From the NCBI RefSeq assembly GCF_900102635.1, contig NZ_FMZQ01000001.1, positions 806,001 to 870,000 on the forward strand: DNA of 64,000 bases, in the 5' to 3' direction. Made by a program: the position numbers and the translations under genes. The DNA comes from Ectopseudomonas chengduensis. Lineage in GTDB: Bacteria; Pseudomonadota; Gammaproteobacteria; Pseudomonadales; Pseudomonadaceae. Positions 15,257 to 24,033 of the stretch are shown here, one piece after another. Each line of letters starts with the position of its first letter. Position 1 is the first letter of the stretch. The notes under the pieces are model-generated. The model made no database searches and was not told the origin of the DNA. It was given only the letters and a program-made list of their open reading frames with translations.

Positions 15257-16624
15257 ATGAGCGTCAACAGCCTGGACGATCCATTCAGCCCCGACAGCGA
15301 GCTTTCCCATGCCGCCGGGTGTGCTTGCCAGCGTTGCACGCCGAGTGCCGCTGCGCTGCCCGATGACAGCGAGGCCATGCTCGATCGCGCGGTGGAGAAC
15401 GCCATCGTGCGTGGTGTGTTCGGCCATAACGATTTCTCCCGGCGCAGTTTCATGGGAATGATCGGTGGCGGTGTCGCGGCGGCGATTCTGGGCAGCATGA
15501 TCCCGCTGGATGCGGTCAAGGCGGCGGTCAAGGACAGCCTTGGTCCGTTGGAAAAGGCCAAGCTGAAGATCGGCTTCGTGCCCATCACCTGCGCCACGCC
15601 GATCATCATGGCCGAGCCGATGGGCTTCTACGCCAAGTACGGGCTGGAGGTCGAAACGGTGAAGACCGCTGGCTGGGCGGTGGCGCGTGACAAGTCGCTG
15701 GCCGGCGAATACGACGCCTCGCACATGCTTTCGCCGATGCCGCTGGCCATCAGCCTGGGGCTGGGTTCGACGCAGACGCCCTTCGTCATGCCGGCGCTGG
15801 AAAACGTCAACGGCCAGGCCATCGTGCTCGGCATGCAGCACCAGGACAAGCGCGATCCGAAACTGTGGAAGGGCATGCGCTTCGGTGTGCCGTTCGAATA
15901 CTCGATGCACAACTTCCTGCTGCGCTACTACGTCGCCGAGCATGGCCTGGACCCGGATCGCGACATCCAGATTCGCGTGGTGCCGCCACCGGAGATGGTC
16001 GCCAACCTGCGTGCCGGCAACCTCGATGGCTTCCTCTCGCCGGACCCGTTCAACCAGCGCGCGGTGTGGGAGAAGGTCGGTTTCATCCACCTGCTGACCA
16101 AGGAGCTGTGGCCGGGCCATCCGTGCTGCGCCTTCGCCTGCAGCCAGCGCTTCGCCAGCGAGAATCCCAACACCTATGGCGCGCTGCTGCATGCGCTGAT
16201 CGATGCCACGCAGTATTCCTCCAAGGCCGAGAACCGCAAGGCGGTGGCCGAGGCGATCTCCACTCGCAACTACCTCAACCAGCCGGTGCCGGTGGTGCAG
16301 CAGGTGCTCAGCGGGCGTTATGCCGATGGCCTGGGCAACATTCATGACGAGCCGCAGCGCATCGACTTCGATCCGTTCCCCTGGCAGTCGATGGCGGTGT
16401 GGATCCTCACCCAGATGAAGCGCTGGGGCTATCTGCAGGGGGATGTCGACTACCGCAATATTGCCGAGCGGGTGTTCCTCGCGGCTGACGCCGGCAAGGT
16501 GATGAAAGAGCTCGGTCTGCCGGTACCGGCGGATGCCTACAAGTCGTTCAGCGTGATGGGCAAACCCTTCGATCCGGCCGATCCGGACGGTTACCTGGCC
16601 AGCTTCGCCATGCGGAGGTCGTGA
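15257..16624 (+). CDS. cynA: Cyanate ABC transporter substrate-binding protein (NrtA/CmpA family)
   Basis: This is the solute-binding component of an NrtA/CmpA-type importer, here probably for cyanate. The ATG at 15257 has AGGAG 8 bp upstream; a GTG at 15248 would overlap that ribosome site. The 455-residue product carries a twin-arginine signal with SRRSFMG at residues 61-67, preceded by an unusually long n-region holding a C-A-C-Q-R-C cluster (Cys22, Cys24, Cys27). The mature part starts with KAKLKIGFVPITCATP, typical of NMT1/THI5-like nitrate, bicarbonate and cyanate binding proteins. It overlaps the permease start by one base. Substrate is inferred from cyanase in the same operon; nitrate is the main alternative by family. 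Confidence 0.85.
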   Translation: MSVNSLDDPFSPDSELSHAAGCACQRCTPSAAALPDDSEAMLDRAVENAIVRGVFGHNDFSRRSFMGMIGGGVAAAILGSMIPLDAVKAAVKDSLGPLEKAKLKIGFVPITCATPIIMAEPMGFYAKYGLEVETVKTAGWAVARDKSLAGEYDASHMLSPMPLAISLGLGSTQTPFVMPALENVNGQAIVLGMQHQDKRDPKLWKGMRFGVPFEYSMHNFLLRYYVAEHGLDPDRDIQIRVVPPPEMVANLRAGNLDGFLSPDPFNQRAVWEKVGFIHLLTKELWPGHPCCAFACSQRFASENPNTYGALLHALIDATQYSSKAENRKAVAEAISTRNYLNQPVPVVQQVLSGRYADGLGNIHDEPQRIDFDPFPWQSMAVWILTQMKRWGYLQGDVDYRNIAERVFLAADAGKVMKELGLPVPADAYKSFSVMGKPFDPADPDGYLASFAMRRS

Positions 16625-17460
16625 TGAAAGCGTCCATTTCCCTGCGCGCGGCGATCCTCTCCGCGCTGCTGTTGGTGCTGCTACTCGCCATCTGGGAGGT
16701 GCTCTGCCGAGTGCCCGCCAGCGCGGCAGTCAGTGCCGATGACGAATACGCCCTGCTCATGGGCGAGGCCGAGCAGGAGGCCCGCGTGCCGCCGCCTTCG
16801 GTGGTGTTGGCGCATGCCTATGCCGAGCTTAGCCAGCCGTTCTATGACAACGGGCCCAACGACAAGGGCATCGGCATCCAGCTCGCACATTCGTTGTACC
16901 GGGTACTGACCGGTTATCTGCTGGCGGCGCTGGTGGCGATCCCGGTCGGTTTCGTCATCGGCATGTCGCCGCTGATGTACCGCGCGCTCAATCCCTTCAT
17001 CCAGATCCTGCGACCGATCTCGCCGCTGGCCTGGATGCCGCTGGCGCTGTTCGTGATCAAGGATTCGCAGACCTCGGCGATCTTCGTGATCTTCATCTGC
17101 TCGGTGTGGCCGATGCTGCTCAACACCGCCTTCGGGGTGGCGGGCGTGCGTCGCGACTGGATCAATGTCGCCCGCACCCATGAGCTGAGCCCGCTGCGCA
17201 CGGCGTTCAGCGTGATCCTGCCCGCCGCCATGCCGACCATCCTTACCGGTATGCGTATTTCGGTGGGCATCGCCTGGCTGGTGATCGTCGCCGCCGAGAT
17301 GCTCGTCGGTGGCACCGGTATTGGCTACTACGTGTGGAACGAGTGGAACAACCTCAATCTGGCCAGCGTGATCTTCTCGATTCTGATGATCGGCGTGGTC
17401 GGCATGCTGCTCGACCTTCTGCTGGGCAGCGTCGCCCGTCTCGTCAGCTACCAGGAGTGA
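16624..17460 (+). CDS. cynB: Cyanate ABC transporter permease
   Basis: This is the inner-membrane permease of the NrtB/SsuC/TauC family. I took the ATG at 16624, which overlaps the cynA stop, with GGAGG upstream. The 278-residue protein has an N-terminal membrane anchor, a periplasmic stretch, then five further membrane segments. The EAA loop that contacts the ATPase is visible near residue 180 as INVARTHELSPLRTAFSVIL. It ends 4 bp before the ATPase gene, within the cynABDS operon. Confidence 0.85.
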   Translation: MKASISLRAAILSALLLVLLLAIWEVLCRVPASAAVSADDEYALLMGEAEQEARVPPPSVVLAHAYAELSQPFYDNGPNDKGIGIQLAHSLYRVLTGYLLAALVAIPVGFVIGMSPLMYRALNPFIQILRPISPLAWMPLALFVIKDSQTSAIFVIFICSVWPMLLNTAFGVAGVRRDWINVARTHELSPLRTAFSVILPAAMPTILTGMRISVGIAWLVIVAAEMLVGGTGIGYYVWNEWNNLNLASVIFSILMIGVVGMLLDLLLGSVARLVSYQE

Positions 17461-17464
17461 TGTC

Positions 17465-18373
17465 ATGTCCCGTTATTTTCTCGATGCCCGACGCCTGGCC
17501 AAACGCTTCCCGCAACCCGGCAGCGAGCCGCTGACGGTCTTCGAAGACGTCAGCTTCGGTCTTGATCAGGGCGAGTTCGTCTGCATCATCGGTCACTCCG
17601 GCTGCGGCAAGTCGACCATTCTCAATGCCCTGGCCGGACTCGACAGTTTCAGCGAAGGCACGCTGGAAATGGCCGGCAAGGAAGTCGCCGGGCCCAGCCT
17701 CGAACGCGGCGTGGTGTTCCAGAACTACAGCCTGCTGCCCTGGCTCAGCGCGCTGGAGAACGTGGAGTTCGGCGTGCGTGCGCGTTTCCCGCAGTGGTCG
17801 AAGGAGCAGCGCCGTGCGCACAGCCGCAAGTACCTGGAAATGGTCGGCCTGGGCGGCTCCGAGGCGCGCAAGCCGGCGCAGCTGTCCGGAGGCATGCGCC
17901 AGCGCGTGAGCATCGCCCGCGCCTTCGCCACCCAGCCGCAGTTGCTGCTGCTCGATGAACCCTTCGGTGCGCTGGATGCCCTGACCCGCGGGGTGATCCA
18001 GGACGAACTGATCAAGATCTGGAGCGCCACCAAGCAGACGGTGTTCATGATCACCCATGACATCGACGAGGCGATCCTGCTCTCCGACCGCATCCTGCTG
18101 ATGACCAACGGCCCGCAGGCACGTATCGCCGAGTCGGTGCGCATCGACCTGCCACGGCCACGGCAGCGCGACCAAGTGATTCATCACCCGGCGTACTACC
18201 GCATCCGTAACCACCTCGTGGACTTTCTGGTGAACCGCTCGCACGAGCTGCGCGGCCGCACCGTGGCCGACGAGCAAGGCTTCCCGCCCGAAATCAACCC
18301 CGCCCTGGACGAGCCGGCAGCGGCCGCCAGGGTCGTACCTCTGACCACTGTGAAGGAGTTTCACCATGGATAA
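17465..18373 (+). CDS. cynD: Cyanate ABC transporter ATP-binding protein
   Basis: This is the ATPase of the NrtD/SsuB/TauB family that powers the cyanate importer. The 302-residue product has Walker A GHSGCGKST near residue 43, Q-loop VVFQNYSLLPWL, signature LSGGMRQR near 142 and Walker B LLLLDEPFGALD, followed by the H-loop THDIDEA. The C-terminal extension after residue 250 is common in this family. It lies between the permease and cyanase and overlaps cynS by 8 bp. Confidence 0.88.
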   Translation: MSRYFLDARRLAKRFPQPGSEPLTVFEDVSFGLDQGEFVCIIGHSGCGKSTILNALAGLDSFSEGTLEMAGKEVAGPSLERGVVFQNYSLLPWLSALENVEFGVRARFPQWSKEQRRAHSRKYLEMVGLGGSEARKPAQLSGGMRQRVSIARAFATQPQLLLLDEPFGALDALTRGVIQDELIKIWSATKQTVFMITHDIDEAILLSDRILLMTNGPQARIAESVRIDLPRPRQRDQVIHHPAYYRIRNHLVDFLVNRSHELRGRTVADEQGFPPEINPALDEPAAAARVVPLTTVKEFHHG

Positions 18374-18806
18374 GCAACAGATGCGCATCACCATCACCGC
18401 CGCCAAAGAGCGCCTTGGCCTGGACTGGGCCGCACTTGGCCAGGGCATCGGCATGTCGCCGGTGTGGACGACCTCCGCCTGCCTGGGCATGAACAGCATG
18501 CCCAAGGCGCAGGCAGATGCCCTGTGCGAGATGCTCGAATTGCCGGTGGAGGTCTCCACCGCACTGCAGGCCTTCCCGCACAAGCACTGGGACAAGGCCG
18601 TGCCCACCGACCCGTTGATCTACCGCTTCTACGAGATGATCAACGTCTACGGTGAGACCATCAAGGAGCTGATCCACGAAGAATTCGGCGACGGCATCAT
18701 GAGCGCCATCGACTTCAGCATGGACATTTCCCGCGTCGCCGACCCCAAGGGTGACCGTGTACAGATCGTGCTCAACGGCAAGTTTCTGCCCTATCGCAGC
18801 TGGTGA
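18366..18806 (+). CDS. cynS: Cyanate hydratase (cyanase) CynS
   Basis: Cyanase converts cyanate and bicarbonate to ammonia and CO2, detoxifying cyanate and supplying nitrogen. The 146-residue protein keeps the catalytic triad of E. coli CynS (Arg96, Glu99, Ser122) as Arg87, Glu90 and Ser113 in YRFYEMINVYG and IMSAIDFS. The N-terminal helical domain mediates decamer assembly. The start has a strong AAGGAG site inside the end of cynD. It is the last gene of the operon, closed by the hairpin at 18835-18862. This gene is what identifies the transporter as a cyanate system. Confidence 0.96.
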   Translation: MDKQQMRITITAAKERLGLDWAALGQGIGMSPVWTTSACLGMNSMPKAQADALCEMLELPVEVSTALQAFPHKHWDKAVPTDPLIYRFYEMINVYGETIKELIHEEFGDGIMSAIDFSMDISRVADPKGDRVQIVLNGKFLPYRSW

Positions 18807-18834
18807 ATCGTCGCGGCATATCGTCGCGATGGAC

Positions 18835-18865
18835 AAAAGGCACGGCACCCGCCGTGCCTTTTGTT
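18835..18865 (+). terminator. Rho-independent terminator after cynS
   Basis: A perfect 12-bp inverted repeat, AAAAGGCACGGC / GCCGTGCCTTTT, with a 4-base loop ends in a T-rich tail. It lies 28 bp after the cynS stop and insulates the cyanate operon from hemE. Confidence 0.9.
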
Positions 18866-18909
18866 TTGGGGTCTGCGAAAATGCCCGCACTTTTTTCTAG
18901 GACTCTGCC

Positions 18910-19977
18910 ATGACCGCCCTGAAGAACGACCGTTTCCTGCGTGCCCTGCTCAAGCAACCTGTGGATGTCACGCCGATCTGGATGATGCGCCAGGCCGGCC
19001 GCTATCTGCCGGAGTACCGCGCGACCCGGGCCAAGGCCGGCGACTTCGTGAGCCTGATGAAGAACCCGGAGCTGGCTTGCGAGGTCACCATCCAGCCGCT
19101 GGATCGCTACCCGCAACTGGATGCGGCGATCCTGTTCTCCGACATCCTCACCATTCCCGATGCCATGGGCCAGGGCCTGTTCTTCGAGACTGGCGAAGGC
19201 CCGCGTTTCAAGAAAGTGGTCAGCAACCTGGCCGATATCGAGGCGCTGTCGGTGCCCGACCCGGAGAAGGATCTGGGCTATGTGATGGACGCCGTGCGCA
19301 CCATTCGCCGTGAACTCAATGGCCGCGTGCCGCTGATCGGCTTCTCCGGCAGCCCGTGGACGCTGGCCACCTACATGGTCGAAGGCGGTTCGTCGAAGGA
19401 CTTCCGCAAGACCAAGGCCATGCTCTACGACAACCCGCAAGCCTTGCACGCGCTGCTCGACAAGCTGGCGCAGTCGGTCACCGCTTATCTGAACGGGCAG
19501 ATCCTGGCCGGTGCGCAGGCGGTACAGATCTTCGATTCCTGGGGTGGCTCGTTGTCGGCGGCGGCCTACCAGGAGTTCTCCCTGGCCTACATGAAGAAGA
19601 TCGTCGATGGCCTGATCCGCGAGCACGACGGGCGTCGTGTGCCGGTGATCCTGTTCACCAAGGGCGGTGGTCTGTGGCTGGAATCCCTGGCCGACACCGG
19701 CGCCGAAGCGCTGGGTCTGGACTGGACGTGCGACATCGGCAGCGCCCGCGCCCGTGTCGGAGACAAGGTTGCCCTGCAGGGCAACATGGATCCGGCGGTG
19801 CTGTACGCCAAGCCGGCGGCGATTCGTGCCGAGGTGGCGCGCATCCTGGCCGCCTACGGCGCTGGTAGCGGCCATGTGTTCAACCTTGGCCATGGCATCA
19901 CCCCGGAAGTCGACCCGGCTCATGCAGGCGCCTTCTTCGAGGCTGTACATGAGTTGTCGGCGCAGTATCACCAATAA
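18910..19977 (+). CDS. hemE: Uroporphyrinogen decarboxylase HemE
   Basis: HemE removes four carboxyl groups from uroporphyrinogen III to give coproporphyrinogen III in cytoplasmic haem synthesis. The 355-residue protein begins with the signature [16 protein letters not shown] near residue 22, which holds substrate-binding arginines, and contains [16 protein letters not shown] near 143. Length is standard. AGGA lies before the ATG. In other pseudomonads hemE lies near gltBD; here the cyanate cluster separates them. Confidence 0.97.
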   Translation: MTALKNDRFLRALLKQPVDVTPIWMMRQAGRYLPEYRATRAKAGDFVSLMKNPELACEVTIQPLDRYPQLDAAILFSDILTIPDAMGQGLFFETGEGPRFKKVVSNLADIEALSVPDPEKDLGYVMDAVRTIRRELNGRVPLIGFSGSPWTLATYMVEGGSSKDFRKTKAMLYDNPQALHALLDKLAQSVTAYLNGQILAGAQAVQIFDSWGGSLSAAAYQEFSLAYMKKIVDGLIREHDGRRVPVILFTKGGGLWLESLADTGAEALGLDWTCDIGSARARVGDKVALQGNMDPAVLYAKPAAIRAEVARILAAYGAGSGHVFNLGHGITPEVDPAHAGAFFEAVHELSAQYHQ

Positions 19978-19993
19978 GCCAAGCCGCGGCCGG

Positions 19994-20019
19994 GCGGCCA
20001 GGCCAGTTTGCCTGGCCGC
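19994..20019. terminator. Hairpin between convergent hemE and DUF2141-type gene
   Basis: A perfect GCGGCCAGGC / GCCTGGCCGC stem with a 6-base loop sits 16 bp after the hemE stop and touches the stop of the opposing gene. It has no clear T tract, so it may serve both directions weakly. Confidence 0.55.
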
Positions 20020-20501
20020 TAGCGATCCCCAGCGCGTGGTGCCACGGGTGCCACGCGCTCCTTCTTTTTGCGCGGTGGAATCAGTCGCACACTGATCACG
20101 CTGTCCGTATCACTGTGCTCGAACAGGCTTTCACTGGGTTTTGGTTTGCCGCCGAATAGCGATGGATTGCCGGAGAAACCCACTGGCTCCAACGGGATGC
20201 CACGCGGGCTGAGATCCAGCTGGCCGTTACCGTTGCTGTCCTGAAACACCTGCACGGCGTAGCGACCGGGCGGCAGGTCGGTAATAAGCAGTGGCGTTTC
20301 CGTTCCCTGCAGTTCGCGCAGGCTGGGTTGCCAGTCCTGTTGGTCGGCTGGCACCAGCGCCAGATAGAGATTTGCCTGATCCTGCTTGCCGTCCACCTCG
20401 ATCAGCAGATCGCCTGCCCGGAGCGATTGGCAAACGAGTAGCGGAACCAATAGGCAAAGTTGGCACAGGCGGGTTACGGTTTGAAGAATTCTCTGTGGCA
20501 T
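20019..20501 (-). CDS. Exported DUF2141-type protein
   Basis: This is a small secreted protein of about 160 residues. I took the internal ATG at 20501 because the next residues (LQTVTRLCQLCLLVPLLVCQ, cleaved after about LRAG) look like a signal peptide, while the longer frame adds polar residues and would overlap the divergent gene. The body has the DUF2141 pattern of a beta-sandwich, with LPPGRYAVQVFQDSNGNG and a Phe/Gly-rich GFSGNPSLFGGKP segment, and ends in a basic tail. Function is unknown. Only 32 bp separate its start from the divergent DarA-like gene. DUF2141 is assigned by eye. Confidence 0.7.
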   Translation of the reverse strand: MPQRILQTVTRLCQLCLLVPLLVCQSLRAGDLLIEVDGKQDQANLYLALVPADQQDWQPSLRELQGTETPLLITDLPPGRYAVQVFQDSNGNGQLDLSPRGIPLEPVGFSGNPSLFGGKPKPSESLFEHSDTDSVISVRLIPPRKKKERVAPVAPRAGDR

Positions 20502-20533
20502 AATTTGCGCATTTTGCAGGGAATGCGCCGCGA

Positions 20534-21451
20534 ATGCGTCATGTTTTAGTCGTCCATTTTTCTCAGACTGGCCAATTAGACCGCTTGGCACAATCGGTCT
20601 GTGCGCCGCTGCGCGAGTGCGACGACATCCAGGTGGATTTCCTGACGCTGCAGCCGGCCGAACCTTTCCCCTTTCCCTGGCCCTTTCTCGGGTTCTTTCG
20701 CATCTTCCCGGAAACCGTGCTGATGAAGCCGCAGCCGTTGCTGCCGCTCGCCGTGGATGCCGACAAGCGCTATGACCTGGTGATCCTGGCCTATCAGGTC
20801 TGGTTCCTCTCGCCCTCGCTGCCGTGCACCAGCTTTCTCGCCTCGCCTGAGGCGGCTCGCCTGCTGAAGGATACGCCGGTGGTCACGTTGATCGGTTGCC
20901 GCAACATGTGGCTAATGGCGCAGGAGAAGGTCAAGGCGCGCCTACAGGCGCTTGGCGCGAAGCTGGTAGACAACGTGGTGCTGACCGATGCCTGCGGTAC
21001 GGCTGCCAGCTTCCTGGCTACGCCGCTGTGGATGTTCACCGGCCGGCAGAAGCCCTATAGCTGGGTGCCGCGTGCCGGTATCGACGAACGGGAATTGGCG
21101 GCGGCCAGCCGCTTCGGCGACGCTATGGCGCGTCGGCTGCTCGCTGACGAGCTGCCTATCGAAGCACCGATGCTCGCCGGCTTGGGGGCTGTGAAAGTAG
21201 ATGAGAAATTGATCGCCAGCGAAAAAGTCGGCAACCGTAGTTTCACCCTGTGGAGCCGCCTGCTGTCGGCGCTCGGCCCGCAGCAGAGTCGCCGACGCGG
21301 CGCTGGGCTGGTGTTGTATATCGTATTTCTGATTTGCCTGATTCTGACCGTGGTGCCGATCACCGCGCTGTTGAAAAAATTGCTGGCGCCGCTGTTCAAG
21401 GCGCGTATCCAGCGAGAGAAGGCCTACTTTGCCGGCCCGTCCGGCGAGTGA
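20534..21451 (+). CDS. Dialkylresorcinol condensing enzyme-like protein (DarA family)
   Basis: The 305-residue product resembles the family labelled dialkylresorcinol condensing enzyme (DarA), seen with DarB in dialkylresorcinol and flexirubin clusters. The N-terminus has a flavodoxin-like strand-loop (VLVVHFSQTGQLDRLAQSV) and the family-typical PAEPFPFPWPFLGFFRIFPE. The C-terminus is hydrophobic (VLYIVFLICLILTVVPITALL), suggesting membrane attachment. In known systems DarA condenses a beta-ketoacyl thioester with an enoyl one to make a cyclohexanedione. It is followed by the DarB-like ketosynthase after 19 bp. The family assignment comes from remembered sequence pattern and context; the product is not known here. 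Confidence 0.72.
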   Translation: MRHVLVVHFSQTGQLDRLAQSVCAPLRECDDIQVDFLTLQPAEPFPFPWPFLGFFRIFPETVLMKPQPLLPLAVDADKRYDLVILAYQVWFLSPSLPCTSFLASPEAARLLKDTPVVTLIGCRNMWLMAQEKVKARLQALGAKLVDNVVLTDACGTAASFLATPLWMFTGRQKPYSWVPRAGIDERELAAASRFGDAMARRLLADELPIEAPMLAGLGAVKVDEKLIASEKVGNRSFTLWSRLLSALGPQQSRRRGAGLVLYIVFLICLILTVVPITALLKKLLAPLFKARIQREKAYFAGPSGE

Positions 21452-21470
21452 TGTGACCTGAGGTAAGACC

Positions 21471-22628
21471 GTGGTAACCCCTGTATTCATCAACCGCATC
21501 AGCGCCTGCCTGCCGCACGAGCCCGTGGACAACGAGCAGATGGAAGCGCGCCTGGGCATGGTCGGCGGCAAGCCGTCACGCGCGCGCAAGCTGGTGCTGC
21601 GTCGCAACGGCATTGTGCAGCGTCACTACGTCATCGACCCGGCGACCGGCGAGCCAAGCATGAGCAATGCGCAGCTCAGTGCCGAAGCGATACGCGGCTT
21701 GCAGGGCGAGGGTTTCGAGCTGAACCAGCTCGACTGCCTGGTAGCCAGCACCTCTTCGCCGGATCAGGTGATGCCGGGCCACGCGGTGATGGTGCACGGT
21801 GAACTGGGTAACCCCTCCTGCGAAGTGGCGACCACTGCCGGCATCTGCCTGTGCGGGATGACGGCGCTGAAATACGCCTGGATGAGCGTGGCCAGTGGCG
21901 AGAGCCGTACTGCCGTGGCCTGTGGTTCTGAGGTCGCCTCGACGCTGATGCAGGCGCGCAACTTCAACGCCGAGTACGAGAGCCGCGTCGACGAGCTGGA
22001 GAGCCACCCGGAGATCGCCTTCGAGAAGGACTTCCTGCGCTGGATGCTGTCCGATGGCGCTGGCGCCGTGCTGTTGCAGGATCATCCTAATCAGAGCGGT
22101 CTTAGCCTGCGCATCGACTGGCTGGACATCCTCTCGTTCGCCGACCAGATGCCACCCTGCATGTATGCCGGTGCCGACATGCAGGACGACACCCTGCGCG
22201 GCTGGAGCCGCTACGACGCCGATCAGCGTGCGAAGCAGTCGGTGATGGCGATCAAGCAGAACGTCAAGCTGCTCAACGAGAACATCGTCAAGTACACCGT
22301 GGAAGAGGCGCTGCGGCGCATCATGCCGCGCCGCGAGCTGCGCGTGGCTGACATCGACTGGTTCCTCCCGCACTACTCCTCGGAGTTCTTCCGCGAGCCG
22401 CTGGCCGTGGGTCTGGCCAATGTCGACCTGCCGATCCCGATGGAGCGCTGGTTCACCAACCTGACCAGCAAGGGCAACACCGGTGCGGCGTCGATTTTCA
22501 TCATCCTTGAAGAGCTGTTCAATGGCGGGCACCTGCGCAGCGGCCAGAGGTTGCTCTGCTACGTGCCCGAAAGCGGGCGCTTTTCCAGTGCGTTCATGCA
22601 CCTGACGGTGGTCGGCGATGAAGCTTGA
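21471..22628 (+). CDS. Beta-ketoacyl-ACP synthase III, StlD/DarB-like
   Basis: This 385-residue KAS III-type ketosynthase probably works with the DarA-like protein to join two acyl chains. The catalytic Cys lies in TTAGICLCGMTALKYA at about residues 120-135. The second and third catalytic residues are His in LPHYSSEFF near 305 and Asn in SKGNTGAASIF near 338. Translation starts at GTG with GAGG upstream. The longer N-terminal region and absence of the FabH AGGT-type loop favour StlD/DarB over housekeeping FabH. The stop overlaps the next gene by 11 bp, indicating coupling. Confidence 0.82.
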   Translation: MVTPVFINRISACLPHEPVDNEQMEARLGMVGGKPSRARKLVLRRNGIVQRHYVIDPATGEPSMSNAQLSAEAIRGLQGEGFELNQLDCLVASTSSPDQVMPGHAVMVHGELGNPSCEVATTAGICLCGMTALKYAWMSVASGESRTAVACGSEVASTLMQARNFNAEYESRVDELESHPEIAFEKDFLRWMLSDGAGAVLLQDHPNQSGLSLRIDWLDILSFADQMPPCMYAGADMQDDTLRGWSRYDADQRAKQSVMAIKQNVKLLNENIVKYTVEEALRRIMPRRELRVADIDWFLPHYSSEFFREPLAVGLANVDLPIPMERWFTNLTSKGNTGAASIFIILEELFNGGHLRSGQRLLCYVPESGRFSSAFMHLTVVGDEA

Positions 22629-23025
22629 CGAAGTTCCGCAGGATCCCGGCTCCGCCTATGGCGGGCACAGCAAATTGCTTTATGCCGTCGATGAGGGCGG
22701 TCATTACCAGGGCGCACAGAGCGTTGGCTGGGAGCCTGAATCCTATGCCACGCAACTGGCCGTCGCCGAGCTGGAGGCGCAGGAGGCCGAGGCCCTGGCG
22801 CTCTGGCAGCGCGGCGAGCTATCACCTCTGAAATGCCTGATGTACCGCTACCGTATGGATGAGCCGGCGCTGGCGCAGATCACTGGTCTGTGGCAATGGC
22901 GCGTGCGTCGGCATTTCCGTCCAGATATCTATCGCCGCCTGAGTACCTCCGTGCTGGCGCGCTACGCCGAGGCCTTTGGCCTGACCATCGACGAGTTGCG
23001 TCGCTACCAGAGAGAGTTGCCATGA
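22618..23025 (+). CDS. Unrecognised 135-residue protein with HTH-like C-terminus
   Basis: I do not recognise this family. The N-terminal 45 residues look flexible. The middle is a Glu/Ala-rich helix (QLAVAELEAQEAEALALW). The C-terminal 55 residues read like an XRE-type helix-turn-helix: LAQITGLWQWRVRRHFRP followed by a second helix and FGLTIDELRRY. It overlaps the DarB-like gene by 11 bp and the BtrH-like gene by the ATGA junction, so it is made with them. It could be a local regulator, but coupling inside a biosynthetic operon also allows a protein-protein role. No signal peptide or membrane segment is present. Confidence 0.7.
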   Translation: MKLDEVPQDPGSAYGGHSKLLYAVDEGGHYQGAQSVGWEPESYATQLAVAELEAQEAEALALWQRGELSPLKCLMYRYRMDEPALAQITGLWQWRVRRHFRPDIYRRLSTSVLARYAEAFGLTIDELRRYQRELP

Positions 23026-24023
23026 CTGCGTTCCAGCACCGTCAGAGCGCCCACTGCGAAAGTGGCGTCATGGCCAGCCTGTTGACCCACGCCGGTTTGC
23101 CGATGAGCGAGCCGATGGCTTTCGGCCTGGCGTCGGGTCTGGCCTTCGCCTACCTGCCGATCGTCAAGATCGGTGGCATGCCGCTGATTGCCTACCGCAT
23201 GCCGCCACGGCACTTGATCAAGACCCTGAGCAAGCGCCTCGGCGTGCGTTTGACCAGTCGCACCTTCTCCAATCCCGAGCAGGGCCGCGTGGCGCTGGAT
23301 GCGGCGCTCGACAGCGGTCGTCTGGCCGGTCTGCAAAGTTCGGTATTCTGGCTGCCGTATTTCCCGCCGGAGATGCGTTTTCACTTCAATGCGCACAACC
23401 TGCTGGCGTATGGGCGCGACGGCGACGAGTACCTGCTCAGCGACCCGGTGTTCGAGGCGCCGGTGCGTTGCGCCAGCGCCGACCTGCAGAAAGCACGCTT
23501 CGCCAAGGGCGCGCTGGCGGCCAAGGGCCTGATGTACTACCTCGACGATGTGTCGTCGGAGCAGGATTGGGAGCGCCTGATCCGCCAGAGCGTGCTGTCC
23601 ACCTCGCGCATCCTCGACGGTATGCCGCTGCCATGGATCGGTATTCGTGGCATCCAGCACCTGGCCAAATGCGTTGAGGCGCTCGACCCTGCTCAGGCCA
23701 AGTACAACCGCCTGTACCTGACCCATATCGTGCGCATGCAGGAAGAGATCGGCACCGGCGGTGCGGGCTTTCGCTTCATGTACGCCAGCTTTTTGCAGGA
23801 GGCCGGCGAGAAGATCGGTGACGCCAGCCTGCAGGAGGCTTCGGTGCGGCTCACCTCGGTGGGCGACGACTGGCGCCAGTTCGCCTCGGCCTGCGTGCGT
23901 GCCAGCCGCAGCAAGGGCGAGGCACCGGACTTCAGGCCGATTGCCGACAGCCTGCGCACGATTGCCGATCAGGAGCGGGCATTGATGAGAGAGTTGGGCG
24001 CTTGGGCCAAGCGCAAGGGTTGA
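23022..24023 (+). CDS. BtrH N-terminal domain protein, putative acyltransferase
   Basis: The 333-residue product has an N-terminal BtrH-like domain: HRQSAHCESGVMASLL holds a candidate nucleophilic Cys at residue 12, and the later SDPVF motif supplies a conserved Asp. BtrH moves an acyl group from an ACP to butirosin; relatives occur in lipid and peptide clusters. The C-terminal helical half resembles the DUF4872 partner domain. The start overlaps the preceding stop (ATGA). Context with an ACP and ketosynthases suggests transfer of an ACP-bound chain to an unknown acceptor. The acceptor cannot be read from sequence. Confidence 0.75.
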   Translation: MTAFQHRQSAHCESGVMASLLTHAGLPMSEPMAFGLASGLAFAYLPIVKIGGMPLIAYRMPPRHLIKTLSKRLGVRLTSRTFSNPEQGRVALDAALDSGRLAGLQSSVFWLPYFPPEMRFHFNAHNLLAYGRDGDEYLLSDPVFEAPVRCASADLQKARFAKGALAAKGLMYYLDDVSSEQDWERLIRQSVLSTSRILDGMPLPWIGIRGIQHLAKCVEALDPAQAKYNRLYLTHIVRMQEEIGTGGAGFRFMYASFLQEAGEKIGDASLQEASVRLTSVGDDWRQFASACVRASRSKGEAPDFRPIADSLRTIADQERALMRELGAWAKRKG

Positions 24024-24033
24024 GGCTGGCCGC

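Noticed and set aside
15257-17460. Nitrate or bicarbonate uptake system (NrtAB/CmpAB)
   Set aside because: Family alone allows this, but cynS overlaps the ATPase gene and the divergent regulator matches the cynF arrangement, so cyanate is more likely.
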